A stretch of 64,000 nucleotides of DNA, taken from contig NZ_CP053557.1 of NCBI RefSeq assembly GCF_014524545.1, positions 645,501 to 709,500 of the forward strand, given 5' to 3'. Position numbers and translations under genes: made by a program. The stretch comes from Exiguobacterium sp. Helios (GTDB lineage Bacteria; Bacillota; Bacilli; Exiguobacteriales; Exiguobacteriaceae). Shown here in pieces: positions 49,471 through 59,093 of the stretch (positions are counted from its first letter, which is position 1; every line of letters begins with the position of its first letter). Under the pieces are notes generated by a model. That model did no database searches. It saw only the letters and a program-made list of their open reading frames with translations, and was not told the origin of the DNA.

Positions 49471-50990
49471 CCCGTCCGGTGAAGGAAAAACGACTGGAGA
49501 TGCAGGGAATTTCAATCGAATTCCCCGGCGTCAAGGCGCTGGACGATGTTGATTTTTCCGTGGGCCGTGGGGAAATCCATGCGCTTGTCGGAGCGAACGG
49601 AGCCGGTAAATCCACGCTGATGAAAGTGTTGGCCGGGGCGTACGATTCATATGACGGAACGATTTGGTTTGACGGTGTACCTCTGACAATCGATTCACCG
49701 GCTGCCGCAAAACGGGCCGGGATTGAAATCGTTTATCAGGAAGTCGATACGGCACTGGTCGGTTATTTGACCGTGGCGGAAAATATTTGTCTCGATGTGC
49801 TGACGAACGGACAGCTGAAAGGGTTCATCAGACGGCAGCGATACGAGGAAATAGCCGAACGTGCTTTACGGAAACTGAAAGCATCAATTGATGTCCGGCA
49901 GCGGGTCAGCGAGTTGCGTCTGGCCGAAAAACAACTGGTCTTGATTGCCCGCGCCTTGGTCCAGGAGAGCCGGTTCCTGATATTGGATGAGCCGACCGCC
50001 CCGCTCAGCGGACGGGAAACGGAGCAACTGTTTCGCATCATTCGTGAGCTGGCAGAGACGGAACAACTGGGCGTCATCTTCATTTCCCACCGCCTGCAGG
50101 AACTATTTGAGATTTGTGAATCCATTTCTGTCATGCGGGACGGCAAGCTGGTGTCACGTCAGCTTCTTGCCGGACAAACAAAGGAAACCGTCGTCGAACA
50201 GATGCTGGGCCGGCGTCTGCGCCAATCGAAACGGGAAGCGCGTCCGGCGGGTGCACCATCACTTGAACTCGACCGGGTCACAGTCGCCGGACAACTGGAT
50301 GATATCTCGTTAACCGTCCGTGCCGGAGAAGTGATCGGAATTGCCGGACTCGTCGGTGCCGGTAAGACGGAACTGTGTAAAACGATTTTCGGATCGCTTT
50401 CTGTCACTTCGGGATCGATTCGTCTGCATGGAGAAACACACCGCCTTCGTTCGCCGAATGATGCAGTCCGGCTCGGTATTGGGCTGGTGCCGGAAGAACG
50501 GCGGAAAGAAGGGATTTTAGTCGCAGATCCGATTGACCAAAACATGACGGCAGCCAGTCTCCAACAATTCGTCAACCGGTTCGGATTTATACAGAAAACA
50601 AAGGAGCGGACCGCAGCTCAAAAAATCGTGCAGCAACTGTCGATTAAAGTCAGCAGTACCGAGCAACGTGCCGCCGACTTATCCGGTGGGAACCAGCAAA
50701 AAGTCGCCATCGGGAAATGGTTGCTGGCAGACGCGTCCGTCCTGGTATTGGATGAACCGACAAAAGGCGTCGATGTCGGGGCGAAAGCGGAAATCTTCCA
50801 AGTGATTGATCAATTGGCTGCAGAACAGAAAGCCGTCATCTATGCGTCGAGCGAACTGGATGAACTGCTGGCTGTGACCGACCGGATTTATGTCATGTAT
50901 GACGGACGGATCGTGTTTGAAAAGACCACTGCGGAAACGACCGAAGAACAATTATTGTGGTATGCAACAGGAGGACAACAGAATGAATGA
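49467..50990 (+). CDS. Sugar-type ABC importer, ATP-binding protein (probable methylthioribose)
   Basis: A 507-residue protein with two fused nucleotide-binding domains, as in RbsA/MglA: Walker A GANGAGKST and Walker B LILDEPTAPLSG in the first half, and a second Walker A GLVGAGKTE, signature LSGGNQQKVAIGKWL and VLDEPTKGVDVGAK. The first half has a degenerate signature, usual for this family. It overlaps the binding-protein gene by ATGA. An in-frame ATG eleven codons further is a possible alternative start. Confidence 0.88.
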   Translation: MTRPVKEKRLEMQGISIEFPGVKALDDVDFSVGRGEIHALVGANGAGKSTLMKVLAGAYDSYDGTIWFDGVPLTIDSPAAAKRAGIEIVYQEVDTALVGYLTVAENICLDVLTNGQLKGFIRRQRYEEIAERALRKLKASIDVRQRVSELRLAEKQLVLIARALVQESRFLILDEPTAPLSGRETEQLFRIIRELAETEQLGVIFISHRLQELFEICESISVMRDGKLVSRQLLAGQTKETVVEQMLGRRLRQSKREARPAGAPSLELDRVTVAGQLDDISLTVRAGEVIGIAGLVGAGKTELCKTIFGSLSVTSGSIRLHGETHRLRSPNDAVRLGIGLVPEERRKEGILVADPIDQNMTAASLQQFVNRFGFIQKTKERTAAQKIVQQLSIKVSSTEQRAADLSGGNQQKVAIGKWLLADASVLVLDEPTKGVDVGAKAEIFQVIDQLAAEQKAVIYASSELDELLAVTDRIYVMYDGRIVFEKTTAETTEEQLLWYATGGQQNE

Positions 50991-52002
50991 TGTATTGCAA
51001 AAACCGACGGCAAAGCCGGACGCACCACGAACCGCACCGGGAAAACCGTTATTACGCTTTTTGAACGACTGGGGCATCGTCCTCGCGATTGTTGCACTTA
51101 TTCTGTTCTTTGCCATGACGGCGCCGAATTTCTTACAAGGGACGAACCTGGTCAATATTTTACGAAGCATCTCGATTGTGACCATCATCGCCATCGGATT
51201 AACGGTTTCGTTGACGGTCAACGGCTTTGACTTGTCCGTCGGTTCAACCGCAACCTTTGCCAGCTCGCTCGTCGTCTCTTTTTTTGTCTGGTACAGCCTG
51301 CCGCTCGGCGTCTCGATTGGTCTGGCCCTCGTAATTGCCTTGGCGGTCGCACTCGTCAACATTTTGTTGATTGTGAAGTTTAAGATTCCGGATCTGTTCG
51401 CCACACTTGCGACGATGTTCATTTTTGAAGGCGTCGCGATGACCTATACCGGTGGCGGATCAATCAGTGCCGGGATGCCCCGTCTCGACGGAACACCGAC
51501 GGTCGGATTGATTCCGGAGTCGTTTTTAAAAATCAGTCAGGCGCCTTGGATCATTCTGATCATGCTTGTCGTCGTCGCCGTGACGCATGTCTTTTTGAAC
51601 CATACCCGGCATGGACGTTTTTTGTACATCATCGGCGGAAATCCGGAAGCGGCCCATCTGACCGGAATCCGGGTCAACCGGTACCGGGCACTCGCTTATC
51701 TGATTGCCGGATTACTGGCGGCTGTCGGCGGGATCTTGCTGGCGTCGCAAGTCGGTTCCTCCCAAATCAATGCCGGATCCGGTTATTTGATGCCGGCTGT
51801 TGCAGCAGCGTTCATCGGTTCTTCATTTGCCGGACAAGGGAAGCCGAATGCGCTCGGGACACTGGTCGGTGCTTGTCTCGTCGGAATTCTTGAGAACGGG
51901 CTCGTCATGTTGTCGGTACCGTATTATTCACTGAACATCATCAAAGGTGCCGTTTTGGCGCTTGCCTTGGCTTCGACCTATTACCGTTTCAAAAAAAATT
52001 AA
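50983..52002 (+). CDS. Sugar-type ABC importer, permease (probable methylthioribose)
   Basis: A 339-residue membrane protein of the RbsC/AraH family: about nine hydrophobic segments, TVNGFDLSVGS in the conserved loop, and GGNPEAAHLTGIRVNRYRALAYLIAGLLAAVGGILLASQVG as the cytoplasmic EAA-like region. Only one permease gene is present, so it must homodimerise. CAGGAGG selects the ATG at 50983, inside the end of the ATPase gene (8-base overlap). It is the last gene of the mtnKA transcript. Confidence 0.88.
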   Translation: MNDVLQKPTAKPDAPRTAPGKPLLRFLNDWGIVLAIVALILFFAMTAPNFLQGTNLVNILRSISIVTIIAIGLTVSLTVNGFDLSVGSTATFASSLVVSFFVWYSLPLGVSIGLALVIALAVALVNILLIVKFKIPDLFATLATMFIFEGVAMTYTGGGSISAGMPRLDGTPTVGLIPESFLKISQAPWIILIMLVVVAVTHVFLNHTRHGRFLYIIGGNPEAAHLTGIRVNRYRALAYLIAGLLAAVGGILLASQVGSSQINAGSGYLMPAVAAAFIGSSFAGQGKPNALGTLVGACLVGILENGLVMLSVPYYSLNIIKGAVLALALASTYYRFKKN

Positions 52003-52066
52003 AAAAAAGTGGTTTAACTTCGAATAGAATAGGTAATATTCAGTATATGAAAGGATGGTGATGCAC

Positions 52067-52135
52067 ATGAATGATTATCAATGTATAGGGAACGATCGCA
52101 TGTCGCTTCGAGAAGAAGAGGATCACCGGACTTGA
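52067..52135 (+). CDS. Possible 22-residue leader peptide, or upper half of a 54-codon frame split by TGA
   Basis: AAAGGATGGTGATGCAC leads into ATG and the peptide MNDYQCIGNDRMSLREEEDHRT. After its TGA the same frame stays open for 31 more codons (RTQHDNRHEVIRVLRADCTV and on) to another TGA at about 52227. This could be a leader peptide, a nonsense-disrupted small gene or a readthrough gene. It also overlaps the structured region, so the frame may be accidental. Confidence 0.3.
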   Translation: MNDYQCIGNDRMSLREEEDHRT

Positions 52136-52237
52136 CGGACGCAACATGACAATAGACACGAAGTGATTCGTGTTTTACGTGCAGATTGCACGGTTCAAGA
52201 ACGGTTTACGATATGTGATCGTTCCTGAAAGCAGGAA

Positions 52238-52268
52238 GGGGGAGTCGCGAACAGCGGCGCCCCCTTTT
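52238..52268 (+). terminator. Intrinsic terminator before moxR
   Basis: GGGGGAGTCGC pairs with GCGGCGCCCCC (one mismatch, one wobble; loop GAACA), followed by four Ts. Confidence 0.8.
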
Positions 52269-52368
52269 GTGCGTATTCAGCTATCCCTATGCCTTTAAAA
52301 GCATCGACAGATATGAGATGATATAAAAAGTCAGAAAATTCAACTACTAAACAGCAAGGGGCCAGACA

Positions 52369-53325
52369 ATGCGAACATATACGAAGGAGATTCAAGCGAT
52401 CATCGACAACGTAGAAAAAGTAATCATCGGAAAAGAAAACGTGATTACACAATCTTTAGCAGCATTACTTGCCGGAGGTCACGTGTTACTCGAAGACGTA
52501 CCGGGTGTCGGAAAGACGATGCTCGTTCGCGCATTCAGCCGTTCGATTGGTTTGACATTTAAACGTGTCCAATTCACACCTGATCTGCTGCCGTCCGATT
52601 TGACGGGGGTTTCGATGTATAACCAAAAGACGAGTCAGTTTGAATACCGGCCGGGTCCTTTGATGGGAAACATTGTCCTGGCAGATGAAATCAACCGGAC
52701 CTCACCAAAAACACAATCTGCATTGCTCGAAGGGATGGCGGAAGCGAATGTCACGGTGGATGGAGAAATTCACACGCTTCCTAATCCCTTTTTTGTCATG
52801 GCGACTCAAAATCCGATTGAACATGAAGGGACGTATCCGCTTCCGGAAGCCCAACTCGACCGGTTTTTGATTAAGGTCAAGATGGGTTATCCCGACTTTC
52901 AACAAGAAATGAAGCTATTGACGCGGTTCGAACGGGATGAACCAATCGAGACGCTCGAGTCCGTCATCACACGTGACGAATTGTTACGGATGAAAGAGGC
53001 GGTGAAGGACGTTCATGTCTCTCAACCGGTTAAAAAATATATCGTTCAACTGGTCCAGGCGACACGGACGCATGCATCCCTTTATCTCGGAGCCAGTCCG
53101 CGGTCTTCGATCGCCCTGATGAAAGTGGCACAAGCCTGGGCGTACATGGAAGGACGGTCATTCGTCTTACCGGATGACGTCAAGGAGCTGTTGACGCCTG
53201 TGCTCTCGCATCGCCTGATTTTAACAGCGGACGCACGCTATCACGGACAGACGGCAGAACGAATTCTCGAACAAGTGAAAAAAGAAGTCACCGTGCCGAT
53301 TCAGCAGGATGTGGATTCCTTATGA
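52369..53325 (+). CDS. MoxR-family AAA+ ATPase
   Basis: A 318-residue chaperone-like ATPase: Walker A EDVPGVGKTML, Walker B ILADEINRTSPKTQSALLEGM, sensor region FFVMATQNPIEHEGTYPLPEAQLDRF. MoxR proteins act with DUF58/VWA proteins in assembly of enzyme or envelope complexes. It heads a three-gene operon with four-base overlaps (moxR, DUF58, transglutaminase), a widespread cassette of unclear substrate. AAGGGG precedes the ATG. Confidence 0.92.
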   Translation: MRTYTKEIQAIIDNVEKVIIGKENVITQSLAALLAGGHVLLEDVPGVGKTMLVRAFSRSIGLTFKRVQFTPDLLPSDLTGVSMYNQKTSQFEYRPGPLMGNIVLADEINRTSPKTQSALLEGMAEANVTVDGEIHTLPNPFFVMATQNPIEHEGTYPLPEAQLDRFLIKVKMGYPDFQQEMKLLTRFERDEPIETLESVITRDELLRMKEAVKDVHVSQPVKKYIVQLVQATRTHASLYLGASPRSSIALMKVAQAWAYMEGRSFVLPDDVKELLTPVLSHRLILTADARYHGQTAERILEQVKKEVTVPIQQDVDSL

Positions 53326-54404
53326 CGAGATGGCAAATCGGTTGGCGTTACGCCGTCTTGCTGATCACACTCACCGCGTTATGGGTCTATGCCCGGATTG
53401 ACGGCGGGAATGTCGCATCGCTGTTGGTTTATGTCATGGCAGGATTGACCTTGTACTGGACACTGTTTTTGATTTGGCCCGTCACGCAAGCGTTGGCGAC
53501 GCGGGAAGTCTCCAATAAGATGTTGATTGCCGGAACCGATATACCGGTCTCGCTTCAAGTACGACGGAAGTTTCCGTTCCTTGTCGGGGCCGTCGACGTG
53601 ACGGAAGCCGTTCCGGATGCACTCAGTGAAGAACCGCTGAATATCCGGCATCCGCTGCGGGCACATTACCGGAAAGTCGAACACATTGATTATTTGATTC
53701 CATCGATCCGTCGTGGACTGTATCAAATTCCCGGTTGTGTACTGGAAATACGCGATCCGTTCGGCTTGTTCATGCGGAAAAAGCTCTATCCGGTCGAAAC
53801 ATATCTGGCAGTCGAACCTGCCCGGTTGGCGGTTCAACTGCCGCACGAAGATGACCGTGGCGACGGCGGGATTTCTCCCGTTTCACTCGATCTCCGGCAA
53901 TCGTCCTTTACGGTCGTCGGTGTCCGCGAATACGTCAGCGGGGACCGGATGAATCAGATTGACTGGAAATCGACCGCGAAACGGCAGGGATTGATGACGA
54001 AAACGTTTGAACGGGAACAGGAACGCGAGACGACGATTGTATTTGACGAAGGAACGGTCAGTGATGAGAACTTTGAAAAAAGTATTTCCATGCTGGCTGC
54101 CGCGACGGATCAACTGAACAAACGTCATCTGAATTACCGGATTCACCTCGTCGGGCACGGTGTGCAGTCCTTATCGTTGCCGCTTGAAGGCGCGAAGTTG
54201 ACCCACTATCTGATGACGGCGCAACCGAGCCGGACCCGGTCATTCATCGAATCCTGGGAATACTCTTCGAAAGCGTTACGACTGAGCGGAAATGTCCTGT
54301 TCATCACACCGGATCTCGAATCCAACAATGAAATGTGGATTTCGAAAGTCCGGCAGGAAGCAAGCGTTCATGTCTACACACCAGAGAGGAGGACGACCGG
54401 ATGA
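53322..54404 (+). CDS. DUF58 membrane protein (YeaD-like)
   Basis: A 360-residue protein with two N-terminal membrane segments (about 10-60), a beta-rich domain, and the DUF58 core VGVREYVSGDRMNQIDWKSTAKRQGLMTKTFERE near residue 215. The core is followed by a von-Willebrand-like fold that includes TIVFDE in place of a full MIDAS. It overlaps moxR and the transglutaminase gene by four bases each. Confidence 0.9.
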   Translation: MTRWQIGWRYAVLLITLTALWVYARIDGGNVASLLVYVMAGLTLYWTLFLIWPVTQALATREVSNKMLIAGTDIPVSLQVRRKFPFLVGAVDVTEAVPDALSEEPLNIRHPLRAHYRKVEHIDYLIPSIRRGLYQIPGCVLEIRDPFGLFMRKKLYPVETYLAVEPARLAVQLPHEDDRGDGGISPVSLDLRQSSFTVVGVREYVSGDRMNQIDWKSTAKRQGLMTKTFEREQERETTIVFDEGTVSDENFEKSISMLAAATDQLNKRHLNYRIHLVGHGVQSLSLPLEGAKLTHYLMTAQPSRTRSFIESWEYSSKALRLSGNVLFITPDLESNNEMWISKVRQEASVHVYTPERRTTG

Positions 54405-56473
54405 TACGACGACTGATTTGGAATCTGCTTGCAGGATTACTGTTTGCGAGCTTCATGCCGCCGTTACTCGAACTGACGACATTTGAGAGTGTCATTCCGT
54501 TCTTGCCGCTCCTGTTGACCCCCCTCCTGTTGTCGCATCTGCGGCGCAGCTGGTTTTTACTCGGCAGTCTGCTTGCGTTACTCGTTTCGTTTTACTTTAT
54601 TTTGATTCCCGGAGAAGCACCGTGGAACTTGTTCCGTGAAATCGCGGGCGACATCAACCGTGTCATCAACGGAGAGTTACCGGGACGTCCGGCATTTGCC
54701 TTCTCGATTGGACTGATCAGTTTTTTGATCGGCTATTTGGCGCGGCGGACGTTTCCGAACCGAGGCTTTGTTTTCGGGCTGGCGCTCGGCGTCATCGGCT
54801 TCATTGCCTACTGCGACACATGGACGGATTACTCGGGAGAACAGTTCATCATCTATCCGATCGTCCTGGCACTGTTTCTGTTGTATGCGACAGAAGTCAG
54901 CGAACGTCCGACGGCGTCTTACGTCCGTCCGCTCAGTGCGTTGCTTATCATCGGAGCGACAGTGGTTGCTGCTGTTCAAAGCCCGGTCATTACGGCGACG
55001 TGGCAGGATAGCTGGTATGACTGGACCGATGGTTTCGAGAGTGAGGGCACATCGTCGAGCCGGATTCAAAAAGTTGGCTACGGCAACAACGACGAGCAGC
55101 TCGGCGGTCCGTTCCAGATGGACGACCGGGAAGTCTTTCAGGTCGAAAGTGAAGGCAGCCGTTACTGGCGTGTCGAGACAAAAGACGTCTATACCGGAAA
55201 AGGCTGGGTCCTGTCGAAATCAGAACCGGAAATCGATTCGCGGGGATTTTTCTCGCACTTCGGAGATGATGTCAAGACACGGGAAGAACGGGCGACATTT
55301 GAACTGTCACGGGAGCTGCCGTTTGTGCCGTATAACGGGGACAATGTCCGTTTGAGTGTAGATAAGCAACGGCAAAATCTGTTGATTGATCCGGAAAATC
55401 AAAAGGTCTCGTACCTGGATGATGCGGAACGCCAGCAAAATTATCAGATTCAATACACGTATCCGTTGTTTACGGAAGAATTGCTCCAGACGGATGAGCC
55501 GATTACATTGTCGGAGGTGGAGCAGGACCGGTATTTACAGTTACCGGATACGTTACCGAATCGTGTCCGAGATCTCGCGGAAGAGATCGTCGCGGACGAA
55601 GACAGTCCGTGGGACAAAGCGAAGGCGATCGAAAGTTATTTTGAGCAGGAAAACTTCGAATACAATACGGAAGAAGTCGCCGTACCGGAAGAAAATCAGG
55701 ATTATGTCGATCAATTTTTATTTGAGACGAAACTCGGCTACTGTGATAATTTTTCGACGTCCGCGACCGTGTTATTACGCGCTGCCGGTTTGCCGGCCCG
55801 CTGGGTAAAAGGATTTACGGGCGGCGAATCGGATGTCATCGGGGCAGCCGTGACGAGTTATACGGTCCGCAATAAAAATGCCCACTCGTGGGTCGAAGTC
55901 TATATCGAAGGACCGGGTTGGGTACCGCTCGAACCGACCGTCAGTTTTGACGGAGCCGGACAATATACGATTGATCAGGAAACGAATAATGAGACCGAAC
56001 AAGCGAATCCGCAACGCGATACGGAGACCGATACGGAAACCGCAACACCGGAACGTCCGCAGGAGAATCTGCTGGATGAAGAACAAACGACGACAGCAGC
56101 GCAGACCGAACAACAATCGTTTCCGATTTGGCCGGTTGTCGGTGTAATCGTCGGACTGGTATTCTTGTATCTGTTCCGGAAACCGTTGACCCGGACCGCG
56201 GCGATTTTATTTTTCCGCAACCAGCTTCATAGTCCGGAAGGATTCAAGCGGATGTACCGTTTCTTATTGCGCCGTCTCGACAAACAAGGCTTCCACTACA
56301 AGGACGGCCGGACACTGACGGAACTTGCGCATGAGGTTGACGGATATTACGAAACGTATGCGATGCGTCCGTTGACGGATGCCTATGAACGGATGGTCTA
56401 CGGAGGCGAATCGTTATCGGTTGATAAAAAACGTGAATATTTCGAAAATATCATTCGACGGATAGAGGGTTGA
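54401..56473 (+). CDS. Membrane-anchored transglutaminase-like protein with C-terminal DUF4129
   Basis: A 690-residue protein: five to six membrane helices in the first 210 residues, an extracytoplasmic region, and a transglutaminase-like core at about 415-530 with catalytic Cys in [28 protein letters not shown], His in [12 protein letters not shown] and acid in WVPLEPT. A Glu/Thr-rich linker follows (many TETET), then another helix (about 570-590) and a cytoplasmic DUF4129 domain. The ATG at 54401 overlaps the DUF58 stop. It may crosslink or cleave envelope proteins; the substrate is unknown. Confidence 0.9.
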   Translation: MIRRLIWNLLAGLLFASFMPPLLELTTFESVIPFLPLLLTPLLLSHLRRSWFLLGSLLALLVSFYFILIPGEAPWNLFREIAGDINRVINGELPGRPAFAFSIGLISFLIGYLARRTFPNRGFVFGLALGVIGFIAYCDTWTDYSGEQFIIYPIVLALFLLYATEVSERPTASYVRPLSALLIIGATVVAAVQSPVITATWQDSWYDWTDGFESEGTSSSRIQKVGYGNNDEQLGGPFQMDDREVFQVESEGSRYWRVETKDVYTGKGWVLSKSEPEIDSRGFFSHFGDDVKTREERATFELSRELPFVPYNGDNVRLSVDKQRQNLLIDPENQKVSYLDDAERQQNYQIQYTYPLFTEELLQTDEPITLSEVEQDRYLQLPDTLPNRVRDLAEEIVADEDSPWDKAKAIESYFEQENFEYNTEEVAVPEENQDYVDQFLFETKLGYCDNFSTSATVLLRAAGLPARWVKGFTGGESDVIGAAVTSYTVRNKNAHSWVEVYIEGPGWVPLEPTVSFDGAGQYTIDQETNNETEQANPQRDTETDTETATPERPQENLLDEEQTTTAAQTEQQSFPIWPVVGVIVGLVFLYLFRKPLTRTAAILFFRNQLHSPEGFKRMYRFLLRRLDKQGFHYKDGRTLTELAHEVDGYYETYAMRPLTDAYERMVYGGESLSVDKKREYFENIIRRIEG

Positions 56474-56499
56474 TATTTTCGAATTGATACAGTTACAAT
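56470..56499 (+). promoter_or_regulatory. Promoter of guaA
   Basis: TTGATA (overlapping the upstream stop codon) and TACAAT are separated by 18 bases, about 30 bases before the riboswitch. Confidence 0.6.
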
Positions 56500-56525
56500 G
56501 GGAACAACGTAAATCATACATGCAT

Positions 56526-56600
56526 CTCCTTTGTATATACTCGCGAATATGGCGTGAGAGTCTCTACCGGGTCACCTTAAACGACCTGACTATGAAGGAG
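56526..56600 (+). promoter_or_regulatory. Guanine-type purine riboswitch upstream of guaA
   Basis: CTCCTT closes with AAGGAG as P1. Inside are TATACTCGCGAATATGGCG, TCTCTACCGGGTCACC, TTAAACGACC and TGACTATGAAG. The base equivalent to position 74 is C, the mark of guanine rather than adenine binding. Confidence 0.92.
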
Positions 56601-56645
56601 CAGACCCTTCGTATACACTTTTTTGTGAAGCGGCCTGCTCTTTTT
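56598..56645 (+). terminator. Expression-platform terminator of the guaA riboswitch
   Basis: GAGCAG pairs with CTGCTC around an inner hairpin and is followed by TTTTT. The left strand overlaps the P1 helix of the aptamer, as expected for an OFF switch. Confidence 0.75.
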
Positions 56646-56717
56646 CCATTTATCTATGGGGGAAGAGTGGGCTTTTTTCATCGGGGTACGCATGAAATTG
56701 GAAAGGCGGGAATAGAT

Positions 56718-58262
56718 TTGGAAGCACATTTGGACCAAGAAATGATCCTCGTCCTCGACTTTGGAGGTCAGTACAATCAATTGATCACACGCCGCATTCG
56801 TGATCTCGGAGTTTACAGTGAACTGCATTCGCATAAGATCACTGCAGCGGAAGTAAAAGACATCGCACCAGCCGGTATCATCTTCTCCGGTGGACCACGG
56901 AGTGTCTACGCAGAAGACGCGTACCGCTGTGATCCAGAAATCTTTGACCTCGGCATTCCGATTTTTGGAATTTGTTACGGTATGCAATTGATGTCGCAAC
57001 ACTTTGGTGGAACGGTTGAACGCGCCGGACACCGCGAGTACGGAAAAGCGACGTTGACACTCAACGATCCATCGCCGATGTATGCGAACCTCCCGCTCGA
57101 ACAGACGGTTTGGATGAGCCACAGTGACCTCGTCACATCGGTACCAAACGGTTTCGTCGTCGATGGAACAAATGTCTCGTGCCCAATTGCTTCAATCAAA
57201 AACGAAGAGCTGAAGATGTACGGCGTCCAGTATCATCCGGAAGTCAACCATACGATGTTCGGTAAAGAACTCTTGAAAAACTTCCTCTTCGAAGTCTGTC
57301 AGTGTACGGGCGACTGGTCGATGGAAAACTTCATCGAAATCGAAATCGCAAAAATTAAAGAAGAAGTCGGCGATAAAAAGGTCCTTTGCGCCCTTTCAGG
57401 CGGTGTTGATTCATCCGTCGTCGCGGCACTCATTCACGCAGCAATCGGTGACCAGTTGACATGTATGTTCGTCGACCACGGTCTCTTGCGAAAAGGGGAA
57501 GCCGAAAGTGTCATGAAGACATTTGCGGATCACTTCCACATGAACGTCATCAAGATTGACGCGCAGGACCGCTTCCTCAACAAGTTAAAAGGGATCTCGG
57601 ATCCGGAGCAAAAACGAAAAATCATCGGGAACGAATTCGTTTATGTATTCGACGAAGAAGCGTCGAAGCTGACGGATATGGACTTCCTGGCTCAAGGAAC
57701 GCTTTATACGGATATCATCGAAAGCGGAACAGATACGGCCCAAACGATTAAATCACACCACAACGTTGGTGGATTGCCGGAAGACATGCAGTTCAAGTTG
57801 ATCGAACCGATCAACACGCTGTTCAAGGACGAAGTCCGCGAACTCGGAAAAGAACTCGGTTTGTCGGACGAAATCGTCTGGCGTCAGCCGTTCCCGGGAC
57901 CAGGTCTCGGGATCCGTGTCCTCGGTGAAATCACAGACGAGAAACTTGAAATCGTCCGCGAATCCGATTTCATCCTCCGTGATGAAATCAAAAAAGCCGG
58001 TCTCGAACGCGAAATTTGGCAGTACTTCACGGTCTTGCCGCCGCTTCGTTCAGTCGGTGTCATGGGCGACGAGCGGACATACGACTATGCCGTCGGAATC
58101 CGTGCCGTTACGTCAATCGACGGTATGACATCGGACTGGGCACGCATCCCGTGGGACGTGCTCGAGAAGATTTCAGTCCGGATCGTCAACGAAGTACAGA
58201 ACGTTAACCGTGTCCTGTACGATGTGACGTCGAAACCACCTTCAACGATTGAGTGGGAGTAA
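56718..58262 (+). CDS. guaA: GMP synthase (glutamine-hydrolysing)
   Basis: The enzyme converts XMP, glutamine and ATP to GMP. A class I amidotransferase domain (about 1-195: [28 protein letters not shown] with the catalytic Cys, QYHPEVNHT) is followed by the ATP-pyrophosphatase domain ([15 protein letters not shown]-loop) and the C-terminal dimerisation domain ending KPPSTIEWE. From the TTG at 56718 it is 514 residues, the family length; AAAGGCGGG lies upstream. The frame is open back to 56484, but that part covers the riboswitch. Confidence 0.95.
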   Translation: MEAHLDQEMILVLDFGGQYNQLITRRIRDLGVYSELHSHKITAAEVKDIAPAGIIFSGGPRSVYAEDAYRCDPEIFDLGIPIFGICYGMQLMSQHFGGTVERAGHREYGKATLTLNDPSPMYANLPLEQTVWMSHSDLVTSVPNGFVVDGTNVSCPIASIKNEELKMYGVQYHPEVNHTMFGKELLKNFLFEVCQCTGDWSMENFIEIEIAKIKEEVGDKKVLCALSGGVDSSVVAALIHAAIGDQLTCMFVDHGLLRKGEAESVMKTFADHFHMNVIKIDAQDRFLNKLKGISDPEQKRKIIGNEFVYVFDEEASKLTDMDFLAQGTLYTDIIESGTDTAQTIKSHHNVGGLPEDMQFKLIEPINTLFKDEVRELGKELGLSDEIVWRQPFPGPGLGIRVLGEITDEKLEIVRESDFILRDEIKKAGLEREIWQYFTVLPPLRSVGVMGDERTYDYAVGIRAVTSIDGMTSDWARIPWDVLEKISVRIVNEVQNVNRVLYDVTSKPPSTIEWE

Positions 58263-58371
58263 GAACTAGACTTGCTGAGGAGATTCGTCTCATGAAGCCT
58301 GTCCTACCAACGTGTTAAAGGACACAGGTGAAAGGAAGTCCGTTTCACCTTCAACAATTGTATTTCAAAAT

Positions 58372-58424
58372 GAAGCTCTCTTTTGTTCACATGATTTGTG
58401 AATGAAAGGGAGCTTTTTTCGCGA
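58372..58424 (+). terminator. Terminator after guaA
   Basis: AAGCTCTCTTTT...TTCAC pairs with GTGAA...AAAGGGAGCTTTTTT. Upstream, between 58263 and 58371, further hairpins are possible (CCTGTCC ... GGACACAGG and GGTGAAA ... TTTCACC), and no protein gene was found. Confidence 0.8.
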
Positions 58425-58562
58425 CTAAAATCATGGAACTGTTGAGTGACGTCAAACTGAACCAACAAATTCTAAGGAGTAAAATAAGACACACCGAGCT
58501 GTGTATCGTACAGTTGATATAATATGAAGTCAGTAATGAAATGGAATAGGTGGCGAACCACT

Positions 58563-59093
58563 ATGATTGATTGGACATGGCCTGAAGTTGATCGATTAGA
58601 GCATCAAGAGAATTGGAATGAAGCAAAAGAATATCTTATAAAAGCATGGCAACAAAATCCGACGGACTTAAAAACGACTGTACGACTTGGCTTTTTTTGT
58701 TGGTATGTCGTAGTCGAACAAGGGCCGCTTGGGATTACAGATGCAGATATAGATACGGATGAATTAGAGTCTGTGTTGACTGAAGTGACAAATTTCGGTT
58801 TGGCTCATTTTATAACGCATGAAGATTTTCTCTGGTGTTTTGGTTATATGATTTCCATGTTTCCTTATTACTTTGGAGACTATGAACAGTGGGAAGAAAA
58901 AGGGATTTCCATGTTAAAGCATGCTTATGAATTGTATCCTGAGGAACCTATATATAAATATTCTTACTTAGGATCTTTCACGAATACTTATCGAACACGT
59001 AAGAATGAATTAAAGCGGGTAAAACCTGTTTTAGAAGATCGATTTAGAGGAGAAGGCCTACTGTCTGAGTACTTTAAAAGTATATTTAGCTAA
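58563..59093 (+). CDS. TPR-like hypothetical protein
   Basis: A 176-residue soluble protein I do not recognise. Its start (WTWPEVDRLEHQENWNEAKEYLIKAWQQNPTDLKTTVRLGF) looks like a pair of TPR helices, and the rest is rich in Tyr, Trp and Phe (FLWCFGYMISMFPYYFGDYEQWEEKG). The DNA is visibly more AT-rich than guaA, with different codon use, suggesting later acquisition. Orphan proteins of this type occur as immunity proteins of polymorphic toxins, but no toxin gene is here. The ATG at 58563 follows AGGTGG; an in-frame ATG exists at 58524. Confidence 0.65.
   Translation: MIDWTWPEVDRLEHQENWNEAKEYLIKAWQQNPTDLKTTVRLGFFCWYVVVEQGPLGITDADIDTDELESVLTEVTNFGLAHFITHEDFLWCFGYMISMFPYYFGDYEQWEEKGISMLKHAYELYPEEPIYKYSYLGSFTNTYRTRKNELKRVKPVLEDRFRGEGLLSEYFKSIFS

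Larger units (their letters stand above)
52003..52368 (+). other. Structured leader of unknown class before moxR
   Basis: This 366-base gap has no long gene. A 14-bp helix (52089-52102 GGAACGATCGCATG with 52212-52225, two G-U pairs) encloses hairpins CTTC-GA-GAAG (52106-52115), CACGAA-GTGA-TTCGTG (52157-52172) and CGTGCA-GAT-TGCACG (52178-52192). An intrinsic terminator follows at 52238-52268. The layout is like a multi-way junction with an expression platform. A short open frame with a ribosome binding site lies in the same DNA. Confidence 0.55.

Noticed and set aside
52133-52135. UGA as selenocysteine codon
   Set aside because: No SECIS element or selenoprotein family could be recognised and Sec genes are not seen; a stop or nonsense change is simpler.
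56484-56717. N-terminal extension of GuaA by 78 codons
   Set aside because: It covers the riboswitch and its terminator, and has no family similarity.
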